Below the pieces are notes generated by a model, which saw only the letters and a program-made list of their open reading frames with translations, was not told the origin of the DNA and searched no databases. The translations under genes and the position numbers were made by a program. A stretch of DNA of 64,000 nucleotides, from contig NZ_SOCP01000003.1 in NCBI RefSeq assembly GCF_004364325.1, positions 496,001 to 560,000 on the forward strand, read 5' to 3'. This stretch comes from Actinophytocola oryzae. Lineage in GTDB: Bacteria; Actinomycetota; Actinomycetes; Mycobacteriales; Pseudonocardiaceae. Of the stretch, positions 34,110-41,580 are shown in pieces (within the stretch, counting starts at the first letter, position 1; each line of letters opens with the position of its first letter).

Positions 34110-34306
34110 TCCCGTTCCACGTCGACATCCCGGAGGCCGAGCTGACCGACCTGCGGGGAACGGTTGCTGCGCACCAGATGGCCCGACGAGGAGCCGGCTG
34201 ACCGACTCCCCAGCCGTGAGGTGAGCGAGTGGTTCGCCAACGCCGACAGCCGGGGTTGTTCGTCGAGGAGGTGCGCCAGTTCTTCCGACTGGTGAGACGA
34301 AGATGA
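34106..34306 (+). pseudogene. Epoxide hydrolase remnant (frameshifted, internally deleted)
   Basis: Frame one from GTG 34106 reads VIPFHVDIPEAELTDLRG, the N-terminal epoxide hydrolase (EHN) opening. One frame over, it continues ERLLRTRWPDEEPAD, again EHN-like. After ~90 bases the text jumps to LFVEEVRQFF, the typical C-terminal end of the same alpha/beta-hydrolase family, closing at TGA 34304-34306. So a ~1.1-kb gene has lost its middle and one base frame. It overlaps the LysR stop, as a once-coupled partner would. Bases 34307-34441 contain nothing I can call. Confidence 0.65.
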
Positions 34307-34441
34307 TCATGGGCGCCCCTGACAGTGTGGTCACGGGTATGGTCATCCGGTGCATGTAGACCGACTGGACCCTGATCGGGCCGGGGCCGCGCCGAACCTG
34401 TTGGCAGAGCGTGGAGTGGTGGGCCGAGCGGAGACCACGGC

Positions 34442-35029
34442 GTGAGCGGACGTGGTGGGGCCGAGCCACTCGACGAGGTCGACAGTCAGCCACGCGGAGA
34501 GCTGTTACCCGTGCTGTGGAGCGGTTCCTCGCCTCGGGTCGGGTTGCTCGAGGCCGTGCCGCACTGGCCGATCGCAGCAGGCCGACTGCACCTTGCGTTG
34601 GCGGTCGTCGCACCGACGCCCCGAGACACCATCGGGATGTTCCACGTGACGCACGAACAGATCGGGGAGCACTCCTTCGACGCACTGATGGCAGAGGCCC
34701 TCGAGAACCTCGCCGGCCGGCTGACCGTGGAGGGACGCGAGACCGACGACGGAGAACTGCTGTCCCTGTCCGGAACACTCGTCTCCGCCGCCGTCTGCCT
34801 GCCCGACTTCTACCGGCGGATCTCCGAAGCCCTCGGCACCCAACGACTCGTCGTCGGGCTGCCCTGTCCCGACGAGGTGTACGTGGCCGCCGCAGGGTCC
34901 GCTCTCGAACCCGTGATCCACCGGATGGTGCGTGAGTCGGAGTACCCGACCACCGAGCTCGTGCCCGCCGTGCTGTCGATCTCGGGGGACGACATCGACG
35001 TCGTGACCGAGCGGGAGCTCACTTCGTGA
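34442..35029 (+). CDS. Hypothetical protein
   Basis: A 195-residue, acidic, soluble-looking protein starting from GTG 34442. It contains FHVTHEQIGEHSFDALMAEALENLAGRLTV in its middle (two spans, ~75-105) and DFYRRISEALG followed by RLVVGLPCPDEVYVA near 130-155. The tone resembles DUF1444/immunity-type actinobacterial proteins, but I cannot assign a family. The first ~60 residues are less protein-like, so an internal start is possible. Its last 11 bases overlap the convergent secreted protein gene. Confidence 0.6.
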   Translation: MSGRGGAEPLDEVDSQPRGELLPVLWSGSSPRVGLLEAVPHWPIAAGRLHLALAVVAPTPRDTIGMFHVTHEQIGEHSFDALMAEALENLAGRLTVEGRETDDGELLSLSGTLVSAAVCLPDFYRRISEALGTQRLVVGLPCPDEVYVAAAGSALEPVIHRMVRESEYPTTELVPAVLSISGDDIDVVTERELTS

Positions 35030-35762
35030 CGGTCACCAGCCAGCCGGGGTGGTCCGTCGTGCCGGACATGTCGATCTTCGTGCCGCTGACGAACGTCAGG
35101 CTCGTCGACGCGAACACGTGCTGCAGGTCGCCGTCGCCCTTGCGGTAGAAGCCGGACGGGTTGCAGTCCTGCACGTTCGGGCTTCCCTGGTAGCGCAGGT
35201 TCATGTCACCCGAGACCACCGTGGGACCCGTCATGGCGGCCGCCCGGTTCAGCAATTCCTTGCACTGTGCGAGCGCAACCGAACCCGTGCGTGCCGAAAG
35301 ATGCGTCGTGCACGCGCTCACGCCGCCCGCGGGCAGGCACGCCCACACCCGCATCTCGTTGCTGGTGTCCTGGGCCGAGTAGCGGCCCGTCGTCGGCGAG
35401 GTGCCCGCCAGCGCGGACACCACCACGAGAATGTTGCCGTACTGCTGGCCGTTCGTGCAGGTCACGGCAGCGCCGGCACGTGTCTGGGCCGCCACGAAGA
35501 CCGCCCGGGACGCCCCCATCGCCGCCTGTAGCCGCGTCACGTCACCGGAGCAGGCCTCGTTCACCGACAGGACCTGCGGCTTCGTCGAGCCGATCACCGA
35601 AACGGCCTTGGCCATCACGGGTTCGGCGCCCGTGTAGCAGCCCGCCACCCCGCTGTGGCAGATGTTCAGCTGGAGGATCTTCACAGTCGTCGCCGCCGAC
35701 GCGGGAATCGCGGCGACCAGGAAACCGGACACGAGCAGCAGTACTCCGATGACAGTCCGCAT
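35019..35762 (-). CDS. Secreted endonuclease/exonuclease/phosphatase-fold protein
   Basis: A 247-residue exported protein: signal peptide MRTVIGVLLLVSGFLVAAIPASA, then an EEP-like domain with LQLNICHSG (QxN metal motif), SVNEAC (catalytic Glu), CTTHLSA (His/Asp region), SGDMNLR (GDxN) and TTDHPG (DH at the end). It has about eight cysteines, fitting disulfides outside the cell. Family members cut DNA or RNA or hydrolyse phospholipid head groups. The ATG at 35762 gives a clean signal peptide; the longer frame to 35783 does not. No partner gene is apparent. Confidence 0.83.
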   Translation of the reverse strand: MRTVIGVLLLVSGFLVAAIPASAATTVKILQLNICHSGVAGCYTGAEPVMAKAVSVIGSTKPQVLSVNEACSGDVTRLQAAMGASRAVFVAAQTRAGAAVTCTNGQQYGNILVVVSALAGTSPTTGRYSAQDTSNEMRVWACLPAGGVSACTTHLSARTGSVALAQCKELLNRAAAMTGPTVVSGDMNLRYQGSPNVQDCNPSGFYRKGDGDLQHVFASTSLTFVSGTKIDMSGTTDHPGWLVTVTK

Positions 35763-35822
35763 GCGGCAATATGACCAGAGCACTTACATGTGTGGCAAGT
35801 AACAAACAGCCTCCAGACTCGG

Positions 35823-36290
35823 TCAATCTGTCCCGAGCCAGGCGGCCACATCGACCCGCAACCCGCGGGGAACCACTGCACGCAAGGAACTCTCCAGGTC
35901 GCGGACCCGCTCCTCCCCCAGCCGGGCCACCCACTCCGCGTGCAGCACCTCGAAGATCGCGGCCGACCGGTCGAGCATGTCCACCCCCAGCGGCGTCAGG
36001 CGCACGACCTTCGCCCGTCCGTCGTACGACGACGCCGCCCGGTCCACGTATCCCAGGCGCGCCAACCGGTCCACGGTCTTGCCCGCCGCCTGCTTCGACA
36101 CGCCCAGGCGACGCCCCAGCTCCGCGGAGGTAACACCCTCCGTGCCGATCGCCTGCAACGCGAACCCGTGCGCGGGCCGCGCCCCCGGATGCCCCTGCCG
36201 CGCCAGTTCCTCGTGCAGCCGGTCGATCAGCGCACGGAAGCCCCCGAACAGCAGCAGCGGCAGCTCATAACCCGACGTCACGGTGGCCAT
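35823..36290 (-). CDS. MarR family transcriptional regulator
   Basis: A 155-residue MarR protein with a winged helix-turn-helix (TSAELGRRLGVSKQAAGKTVDRLARLGYV) followed by the wing (YDGRAKVVRLTPLG). Start at ATG 36290: the longer frame begins at TTG 36305 within an operator-like palindrome and was rejected. It is divergent from a carboxymuconolactone-decarboxylase-family gene that it probably represses along with itself. MarR repressors of this layout often sense oxidants or phenolic compounds; no regulatory cysteine is evident. Confidence 0.87.
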   Translation of the reverse strand: MATVTSGYELPLLLFGGFRALIDRLHEELARQGHPGARPAHGFALQAIGTEGVTSAELGRRLGVSKQAAGKTVDRLARLGYVDRAASSYDGRAKVVRLTPLGVDMLDRSAAIFEVLHAEWVARLGEERVRDLESSLRAVVPRGLRVDVAAWLGTD

Positions 36291-36305
36291 TGTCAAACTA
36301 GACAA
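36290..36305. promoter_or_regulatory. MarR operator-like inverted repeat
   Basis: TTGTC-aaacta-GACAA spans the MarR start region, with a related half-site GTTGTCC about 35 bases further right before the divergent gene. The 66-base intergenic region is AT-rich. It is consistent with a MarR dimer site repressing both genes. Confidence 0.55.
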
Positions 36306-36356
36306 CCATGTTTACTATTTAGTCAACCACGTTGTCCAAATTGCCGGGAGGCATCC

Positions 36357-36905
36357 ATGTACGTCGACCACACCACCGAGACCGCGCCCGAGGCGGCCCG
36401 CCGCACCCTCGTCGCCACCGAGAAGCGCTTCGGCTACCTGCCCGCCGCGGTCGCCCGGCTCGCGGAGGCACCCCTGCTGCTCGACGGGTTCCTCAAGCTC
36501 ACCGCCATGTTCGAGGCCACGAGCCTCGACCCGCTCGCCCGCGAGACCGTGGTCATGACGATGGCGACCCGCAACGGCTGCCACCTCTGCGTCGCCATGC
36601 ACACCGCGAAGCTGCGCGGCCTCGACGCCGACCCGGCGCTCGTGGCGGCGTTGCGCGAGGACAAGCCCCTCCCCGACGAACGCCTCCAGGCGCTCCGCGA
36701 CTTCACCCACGCGGTGATCGACACCGCGGGCGACGTCCTGGACACCGCGCTCGAGGCGTTCGAGGCCGCCGGGTTCACCCGCCGTCAGGCACTCGAGGTG
36801 GTGCTCGGCATCGGCACGTACACGATGTCGACGTTCGCGAACCGCCTCACCCGCGCGCCGCTCGACGAGCCGCTGACCCCGTTCGCGTGGACGCCTGCCA
36901 GGTGA
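36357..36905 (+). CDS. Carboxymuconolactone decarboxylase (AhpD-like) family protein
   Basis: A 182-residue helical protein with the AhpD/CMD redox motif CHLC (Cys75, Cys78) and the nearby His82 in NGCHLCVAMH. Members reduce peroxiredoxin partners or act as thiol-dependent peroxidases. A redox role fits the divergent MarR regulator. The ATG at 36357 follows GGGAGG. The C-terminal ~60 bases overlap, tail to tail, the acetyltransferase gene on the other strand. The long upstream frame seen on this strand is non-coding. Confidence 0.88.
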   Translation: MYVDHTTETAPEAARRTLVATEKRFGYLPAAVARLAEAPLLLDGFLKLTAMFEATSLDPLARETVVMTMATRNGCHLCVAMHTAKLRGLDADPALVAALREDKPLPDERLQALRDFTHAVIDTAGDVLDTALEAFEAAGFTRRQALEVVLGIGTYTMSTFANRLTRAPLDEPLTPFAWTPAR

Positions 36906-37428
36906 ACACCACCAGTGGGTAGAGGTCGACGGCGAACTCGAACTCCTGCCGCCACCCCTCCTGCCGGTACATCGTCGCGGCCGGCGCGTCGGGGTGGGTG
37001 GCGAGCCAGGCGGCGGGGAACTCGTCGACGTACCTGGTCAGCAGGGCGCGGCCGATACCGCGGCGCTGGTGACCCGGGTCGACCATCAGCTCCGCGACGG
37101 TGACCGCGGGCGCGACCAGCCTGCGCACGATGTCCGGCGTGGCGGCCGCGGCCAGCGCGTCGTCGAACGGTGAGCCGGACGCCAGCTCCGCACCCGACGG
37201 CCAGCCGTAGACCACCCCGACCACGGCGTCGCCGTCCGACACGACGACACCGCTGACGCCGGGGTTGGCGAGGTGCCGCTCGAACCGGTCGTGGAACCCC
37301 AGCAGTCGCTCCTCCGACTCCAGCCACGGCGGCGTAGAGAAGCACAGGCGGTAGAGGCGTTCGAGCCTGCGCGCGTAAGTGGCCAACCCGAACGCATCCA
37401 CGGCCCTGACGGCGATGGCACGGCTCAC
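36847..37428 (-). CDS. GNAT family N-acetyltransferase
   Basis: A 193-residue acetyltransferase. The acetyl-CoA-binding motif A is VAELMVDPGHQRRGIGRALLTRYV (two spans near 110-133, with RRGIGRAL the pyrophosphate loop). A C-terminal MYRQEGWRQEFEF strand, where related proteins have LYxxxGF, supports the fold. The substrate is unknown. The start is GTG 37428, 21 bases after the PepSY gene, so it may be the tail of the two-component operon. A 59-base antisense overlap with the CMD-family gene is unusually long. Confidence 0.83.
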   Translation of the reverse strand: MSRAIAVRAVDAFGLATYARRLERLYRLCFSTPPWLESEERLLGFHDRFERHLANPGVSGVVVSDGDAVVGVVYGWPSGAELASGSPFDDALAAAATPDIVRRLVAPAVTVAELMVDPGHQRRGIGRALLTRYVDEFPAAWLATHPDAPAATMYRQEGWRQEFEFAVDLYPLVVFTWQASTRTGSAARRAARG

Positions 37429-37449
37429 ATCCCGCAGGCTATCCCCGAA

Positions 37450-37995
37450 TCAGTGGTCGTCGCCGCCGTGACGGCCGCCGCCGTGGTCATCGCCACCACG
37501 ATCGTGACCACCGTGCCGGTCGCCACCCCGGTCGTCGTCGCCACCACGGTCGTCACCGACCCGGTCGTCGCCACCCCGGTCGTCCTGGTCGACCCGGGTG
37601 ATCGCACCCGTCCGGGCGTCGACGCGGACGTCGTGGGTGACGCCGTCCGGCGAGATGACCTCGACCTTCCACTCGGGACGGCCGTGCTCGTTCTCGGCCT
37701 CGACCTGGCGGACCGTGCCGCCGAAGCGCCCGAGGGCGATGCGGCTCGCGTCGTCGGACGACAGCAGCACCGGCGCCGGGGTCGAGTCGGTGGACGTGGT
37801 GTCCGAGGGCGGGGTGAAGGTGGGTTCCGACGTGGCCGAGTCCGGCGAGGTGGAGAACGTCGAGTCGTCGCTCGTCGTGGTCACCCGCGCTGCCGTGTCG
37901 GTCGGCGTCGCACCGGAGGACAACGCGAAGGCGGTACCCGCGGTGAGCGTCAACGCGCCGGCGGCAATGGCTCCTACAAGCAGTTTCCGTGTCAT
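37450..37995 (-). CDS. PepSY-domain exported protein with Asp/Gly/His-rich tail
   Basis: A 181-residue protein: N-terminal signal or anchor (MTRKLLVGAIAAGALTLTAGTAFA), a Thr/Ser/Pro-rich stretch, one PepSY domain (SDDASRIALGRFGG through WKVEVISPDGVTHDVRVDARTG), then a low-complexity DDRGGDDRGG/HGG tail likely to bind metal ions. PepSY proteins often modulate peptidases or sensor kinases outside the membrane. It lies 47 bases after the histidine kinase gene, so it is probably the extracytoplasmic partner or output of that two-component system. Confidence 0.82.
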   Translation of the reverse strand: MTRKLLVGAIAAGALTLTAGTAFALSSGATPTDTAARVTTTSDDSTFSTSPDSATSEPTFTPPSDTTSTDSTPAPVLLSSDDASRIALGRFGGTVRQVEAENEHGRPEWKVEVISPDGVTHDVRVDARTGAITRVDQDDRGGDDRVGDDRGGDDDRGGDRHGGHDRGGDDHGGGRHGGDDH

Positions 37996-38042
37996 GCCGA
38001 CGACGATGCCCGCGCCGGGCCTATACCCGCGCTGCCCCGCGG

Positions 38043-39308
38043 TTAACGCGGCCCTAAGAGGTCGACGACCACCCGCAGCCCGCCGAGCGGGGACCGTTCG
38101 AGCCGCACCGACCCACCCGTGCGTTCCCCGGCCCTGCGCACGATGTCCAGCCCAAGCCCGGTGGACCCGGCCCCGCTCACCCCGCGCCGCACGACACCGC
38201 CGTCGGGCAGCCCGGGCCCGGCGTCCTCCACGGTCAGCACCGCGCCGCCGTCCCTCGGGCTCAGCGCCACGCGGAACGCCGTGCCGTTGGGGGTGTGCGC
38301 GAAGATGTTGCCCAGCAAGGCATCCACGCACGCCTCGAGGTCGGCGCGCGCGAGACCGACCGGCAGCGGACCCGGCGCGACCGCCACGGTCAGCTCCCGC
38401 TCGGTGTCCTCGGCGAGCACCGCCCAGAACGCGACGCGGTCCGCGACGACACCGGCCGCGTCGGCGGACTCCGGCGCCGCGCCTCGACGCCGCGCCTGCG
38501 CGATGACCTCCGAGACCGCGCGGTTGACCGCGTCGACACCGGCCCCGACTCGTGCCGCGGCGGCGGGGTCGGCGAGGGCGTCGGCCTCCATCCGCAGCGA
38601 GGTCAGCGGCGTGCGCACCCGGTGTGACAGGTCGGCGATCGTCTCACGTTCCTCCCGCAGCGCCTCCGCGATCCGCCCCGCGAGGCCGTTCAGCGCGGTG
38701 GCGACCACGCCGAGCTCCGCTGGAGCGGTCGTGTTCGCGCGTGCCTCCAACTCGCCGCGCCCGAGCCGGTGCGACACCGCCGCGAGGTCCACGGTGGACC
38801 GGACGAACGTGCGCGCGAGCCGGTCCGCGACCAGCAGGCTCACCAGCAGCAGTGCGACGCCGAGGCCGCCGAGCAGGAGCCACGCCCGTGGCACGCCACT
38901 CGCCAGTTCGGTGTCGGACACGAACGTGCGGATCACCGCGGGTGATGCGCCGGGCCGGTCCACCGAGAACACGATCTCCCGTCCGCCGGAGACCTCACCC
39001 GACTGGCTGATCCCGTGCTCGGCCAGCGTCACCAGCGACGACCGCGATGCCCGCGCGCCGAGCACGTCGCCGTCGACGAACACCGACACGTCGTAGGGCG
39101 AGTTGGCGTCCACCTCCCGGACGCTGGCGGCGAGCGAGGACCGCTCAGTGGTGACGACGAGCGAGGTCAGCTCCTGCGCCTCGACCGTCGCGCGCTGCAC
39201 GGCCCGGTCGGCGGCGACGTTCTCGACCAGCAGGGCGAGCGGCACGAGGAACGCGACCAGCACGAGCGTGGTGGCCGCGGCGACGAGCAGGAGGACACGC
39301 CTGCGCAC
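38043..39308 (-). CDS. Two-component sensor histidine kinase
   Basis: A 421-residue kinase: helix one (RVLLLVAAATTLVLVAFLVPLALL), a ~120-residue extracytoplasmic sensor, helix two (AWLLLGGLGVALLLVSLLVA), HAMP, a HisKA H-box (IADLSHRVRTPL) and a HATPase with DALLGNIFAHTPNGT (N-box), DAGPGLP and STGLGLDIVRR (G-boxes). GTG 39308 is two bases after the regulator stop, with GGAGG upstream; the longer frame reads back through the regulator gene and was rejected. It phosphorylates the OmpR-type partner encoded just upstream. Confidence 0.9.
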   Translation of the reverse strand: MRRRVLLLVAAATTLVLVAFLVPLALLVENVAADRAVQRATVEAQELTSLVVTTERSSLAASVREVDANSPYDVSVFVDGDVLGARASRSSLVTLAEHGISQSGEVSGGREIVFSVDRPGASPAVIRTFVSDTELASGVPRAWLLLGGLGVALLLVSLLVADRLARTFVRSTVDLAAVSHRLGRGELEARANTTAPAELGVVATALNGLAGRIAEALREERETIADLSHRVRTPLTSLRMEADALADPAAAARVGAGVDAVNRAVSEVIAQARRRGAAPESADAAGVVADRVAFWAVLAEDTERELTVAVAPGPLPVGLARADLEACVDALLGNIFAHTPNGTAFRVALSPRDGGAVLTVEDAGPGLPDGGVVRRGVSGAGSTGLGLDIVRRAGERTGGSVRLERSPLGGLRVVVDLLGPR

Positions 39309-39310
39309 GG

Positions 39311-39994
39311 TCAGACCTCCGGCGGCGCGAGCCGCACGCCGACGCCGCGGACCGCGTGGAGGTAGCGGGGTGCCTGCGCGGTCTCGCCGAGCTTGCGGCG
39401 CAGCCACGACAGGTGCACGTCGACCGTCTTGTCGGCGCCGCCGTAGGGCAGCTGCCACACCTCGGTCAGCAGCTCGCGCTTGCCGACCACCTCACCGGCC
39501 CGCGCGGCGAGGTAGTGCAGGAGGTCGAACTCGCGGGGCGTCAGTTCGAGGGTGCGCCCGTCGAGGACGGCCTGGCGGGACCGAGGGTCGACGGTGAGGC
39601 CGCCGACGGTGGCCGTCGGGTCGGCCTGCTCACCGCCCCTGCGGCGCAGGACGGCGCGGATGCGTGCGTCGAGCTGCGCGACGCCGAACGGCTTGACCAC
39701 GTAGTCGTCGGCACCCGCGTCCAGCACGGCGACGATCTCGCTCTCGTCGTCCCTGGCGGTGGCGACGACGACGGGCACGTCGGACACGCCGCGCAGCATC
39801 GCCAGCATGGCCGTGCCGTCGAGGTCGGGCAGCCCGAGGTCGAGGACGACGACGTCCGGCCGCGCGCTGACCGCCTGCTCCAGACCGGCCATGGCGGTCG
39901 GGGCGGACACCACCGCGTGGCCGCGGTCGGTGAGCCCTCGGATGATCGACGAGCGGATCGTCGCGTCGTCCTCGACGACGAGCACCTGGGCCAT
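39311..39994 (-). CDS. OmpR-family response regulator
   Basis: A 227-residue regulator: receiver with acidic Asp9/Asp10, phospho-acceptor Asp52 in VVVLDLGLPD and Lys in YVVKPFG, then an OmpR winged helix (LTPREFDLLHYLAARAGEVV through KTVDVHLSWLRRKLG). ATG 39994 is preferred over a longer frame beginning MRTERAGEP. It is the first gene of a regulator-kinase-PepSY operon and is divergent from a small exported protein gene across a 93-base gap with an inverted repeat that may be its own binding site. Confidence 0.92.
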   Translation of the reverse strand: MAQVLVVEDDATIRSSIIRGLTDRGHAVVSAPTAMAGLEQAVSARPDVVVLDLGLPDLDGTAMLAMLRGVSDVPVVVATARDDESEIVAVLDAGADDYVVKPFGVAQLDARIRAVLRRRGGEQADPTATVGGLTVDPRSRQAVLDGRTLELTPREFDLLHYLAARAGEVVGKRELLTEVWQLPYGGADKTVDVHLSWLRRKLGETAQAPRYLHAVRGVGVRLAPPEV

Positions 39995-40042
39995 GGCTTC
40001 AGACCGTAGCGGTTCACCTGCCCTTTCTGTCCGCACATAGGA

Positions 40043-40067
40043 CGACGTTAGGGGTGTCTTAACGTCG
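40043..40067. promoter_or_regulatory. Inverted repeat between response regulator and divergent gene
   Basis: CGACGTTA-ggggtgtct-TAACGTCG (8-base perfect arms, 9-base spacer) sits midway in the divergent gap. It is a plausible operator of the adjacent OmpR-type regulator, controlling both directions. Confidence 0.5.
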
Positions 40068-40087
40068 CGGCGGGCATACTGCGTGAC

Positions 40088-40555
40088 GTGCGGGTGACGA
40101 CTGGGTTCGTGTTGTGGGCCGTGGCCGCGGTCGCCGCGACCGCGGTCGGGCTCGCGGCCGTGTCGGCCATCGGGACCGACATCTTCGGCGCGGGGCAGGA
40201 GCCGCTCAGCCAGTCCGAAGTGGACCAGCTGCTGGCGAGCCAGACGCAGGCCCCTTCGTCCACGCCGCCGACCACGTCGTCATCGACCGCACCGACGACG
40301 ACCACGACTCCGACACCGCCCGCCGCCCAGCCGGTGGCGACGCCGACCTCGGGGGGCACGGTCATGTCCCACTGCACCCCGGAGGGCCTCGTCGCGGTCG
40401 ACTCCGCGACGCCCGCGCAGGGTTACCAGGTCGGCAGGGAGGACCAGTTGGAGGACCACCCGCACGTGACGTTCACCGGCGGCGGGCGGGAGGTCGAGGT
40501 CCGGCTGCGCTGTGTGAACGGCGTGCCGAACGCCGAGATCAAGTACGACAGGTGA
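40088..40555 (+). CDS. Exported or membrane-anchored small protein, unknown
   Basis: A 155-residue protein with an uncleaved-looking N-terminal helix (GFVLWAVAAVAATAVGLAAVSAIG), a long Thr/Pro/Ser linker (about residues 55-90) and a ~60-residue globular C-terminus with two cysteines (SHCTPEGL and LRCVNG). The linker suggests a cell-wall-spanning stalk. I cannot name the family. Divergent placement from a two-component operon, with an inverted repeat between, makes it a likely target of that system. Its last codons overlap the end of an antisense gene remnant. Confidence 0.75.
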   Translation: MRVTTGFVLWAVAAVAATAVGLAAVSAIGTDIFGAGQEPLSQSEVDQLLASQTQAPSSTPPTTSSSTAPTTTTTPTPPAAQPVATPTSGGTVMSHCTPEGLVAVDSATPAQGYQVGREDQLEDHPHVTFTGGGREVEVRLRCVNGVPNAEIKYDR

Positions 40556-40803
40556 GCCGGAACCGGTCGGCGAGGTCGTCGGCCACGGCCACGGCATCGG
40601 CGTCGCGGGTGCCGTCGATGTCGACGACCGGGAGCCCGAGTTCCTCGGCCTGCTCCGGCCAGATCAACGGTGGCCAGACGTCCGTTGCGCGTTGCCGGAC
40701 CAGTCGACGATGACCGGTCGGTCGTTCGGCGGCACGAGCAGGTCGTCGACGAGCAGACCCATGGTCTCGCCGTGCCGGGAGGCCATCCGCTCGAACCTCT
40801 CCG
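40539..40803 (-). pseudogene. Remnant of a kinase/P-loop-type protein C-terminus
   Basis: On the minus strand one frame reads RFERMASRHGETMGLLVDD then DRPVIVDWSGN. After a frameshift near 40680 another reads WPPLIWPEQAEELGLPVVDI, DGTRDADAVA and VADDLADRF, to a TGA at 40539-40541. The pattern (leucine-rich helix, LGLPVV-strand, DGT, ADxLADRF helix) is that of the C-terminal end of actinobacterial AAA/nucleoside-kinase-like proteins. The N-terminus with its P-loop is missing. It fills most of the 300-base gap between its neighbours. Confidence 0.45.
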
Positions 40804-40855
40804 ACGAACAGTCTTGTCCTTGTCCTTGCCGCGCGGGCGAAAATGGATTGTCGGG

Positions 40856-41554
40856 TCAGGTCAGGCCCACCTTCGCCTCCAGCCGGTCCAGACGCTCCAG
40901 CAGCGGCTGGAGTGCCTGACCCATCGCGGCCGCGACCCCGCCGGTGTTCGCCTGCAGGTGCACGTAACCCGCGAGTGCCGCGGAGACGACCTGCCGCACC
41001 TGCCGGGCCTCCACCCCCAGCCCACGCAACAGCTCACCCGCGGCGCCGTCCGGCTCGGCGACCAGACCGAGCAGCAGGTGCTCGCAGCCCACGTAGTTGT
41101 GCCCGAGGGTGAGTGCCTCCACGACCGTCAGCTCCAGCGCGTTGGCCGCGGTCGCGCTGAACCTGGACGTGCTCGTCTCCGCCCGGTCCGTGGGCAGCTC
41201 CCGCACCTGGCGGAGCACCGAGGACGGGTCGACGTCCATCGAGGTCAGCACGTGGAGTGCGAGGTTGCCGCCCTCGGTCAGGATGCCCAGCAGCACGTCG
41301 CGGGTGCCGATGTCGGCCGCGCCGCGCTCCTGCGCCGCCGAGATGGCGAGCTTCAGCACGTCACGGGCGCGCTGGGTGAACGACGTCAGCCCGACCAGCG
41401 GCTCACCGCCCGAGAGATCCCGGACGGACCTGATCGCCGACACCCGCTTGACCGACTGCTCCAGTGCACGCTGGCAGATCGCGGAGACCGGCAGCCCGAT
41501 CTCCTTCACACTCTCGGCCAGGTCATCCGGCAGGTACACGTTTATCTTTGGCAT
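40856..41554 (-). CDS. Ribbon-helix-helix/Clp_N fusion protein
   Basis: A 232-residue protein. Residues 1-~40 (KINVYLPDDLAESVKEIG) are a CopG/Arc-like ribbon-helix-helix DNA-binding segment. Residues ~60-210 contain two Clp N-terminal repeats (FTQRARDVLKLAISAAQERG with IGTRDVLLGIL; FSATAANALELTVVEAL with VGCEHLLLGLV). A short coiled tail ends LLERLDRLEAKVGLT. No AAA domain is present. Clp_N binds substrates or small effectors for ClpC/ClpA. The fusion suggests a regulator that senses a ligand or feeds a DNA-bound factor to the Clp system. A TATACA box just upstream suggests a leaderless transcript. Confidence 0.85.
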   Translation of the reverse strand: MPKINVYLPDDLAESVKEIGLPVSAICQRALEQSVKRVSAIRSVRDLSGGEPLVGLTSFTQRARDVLKLAISAAQERGAADIGTRDVLLGILTEGGNLALHVLTSMDVDPSSVLRQVRELPTDRAETSTSRFSATAANALELTVVEALTLGHNYVGCEHLLLGLVAEPDGAAGELLRGLGVEARQVRQVVSAALAGYVHLQANTGGVAAAMGQALQPLLERLDRLEAKVGLT

Positions 41555-41580
41555 GACCCCATGTATACCCCCTCTACGGG

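Noticed and set aside
37996..38331. N-terminal extension of the PepSY protein
   Set aside because: The extension is antisense-like text over the kinase gene and would bury the clear signal peptide that begins at 37995.
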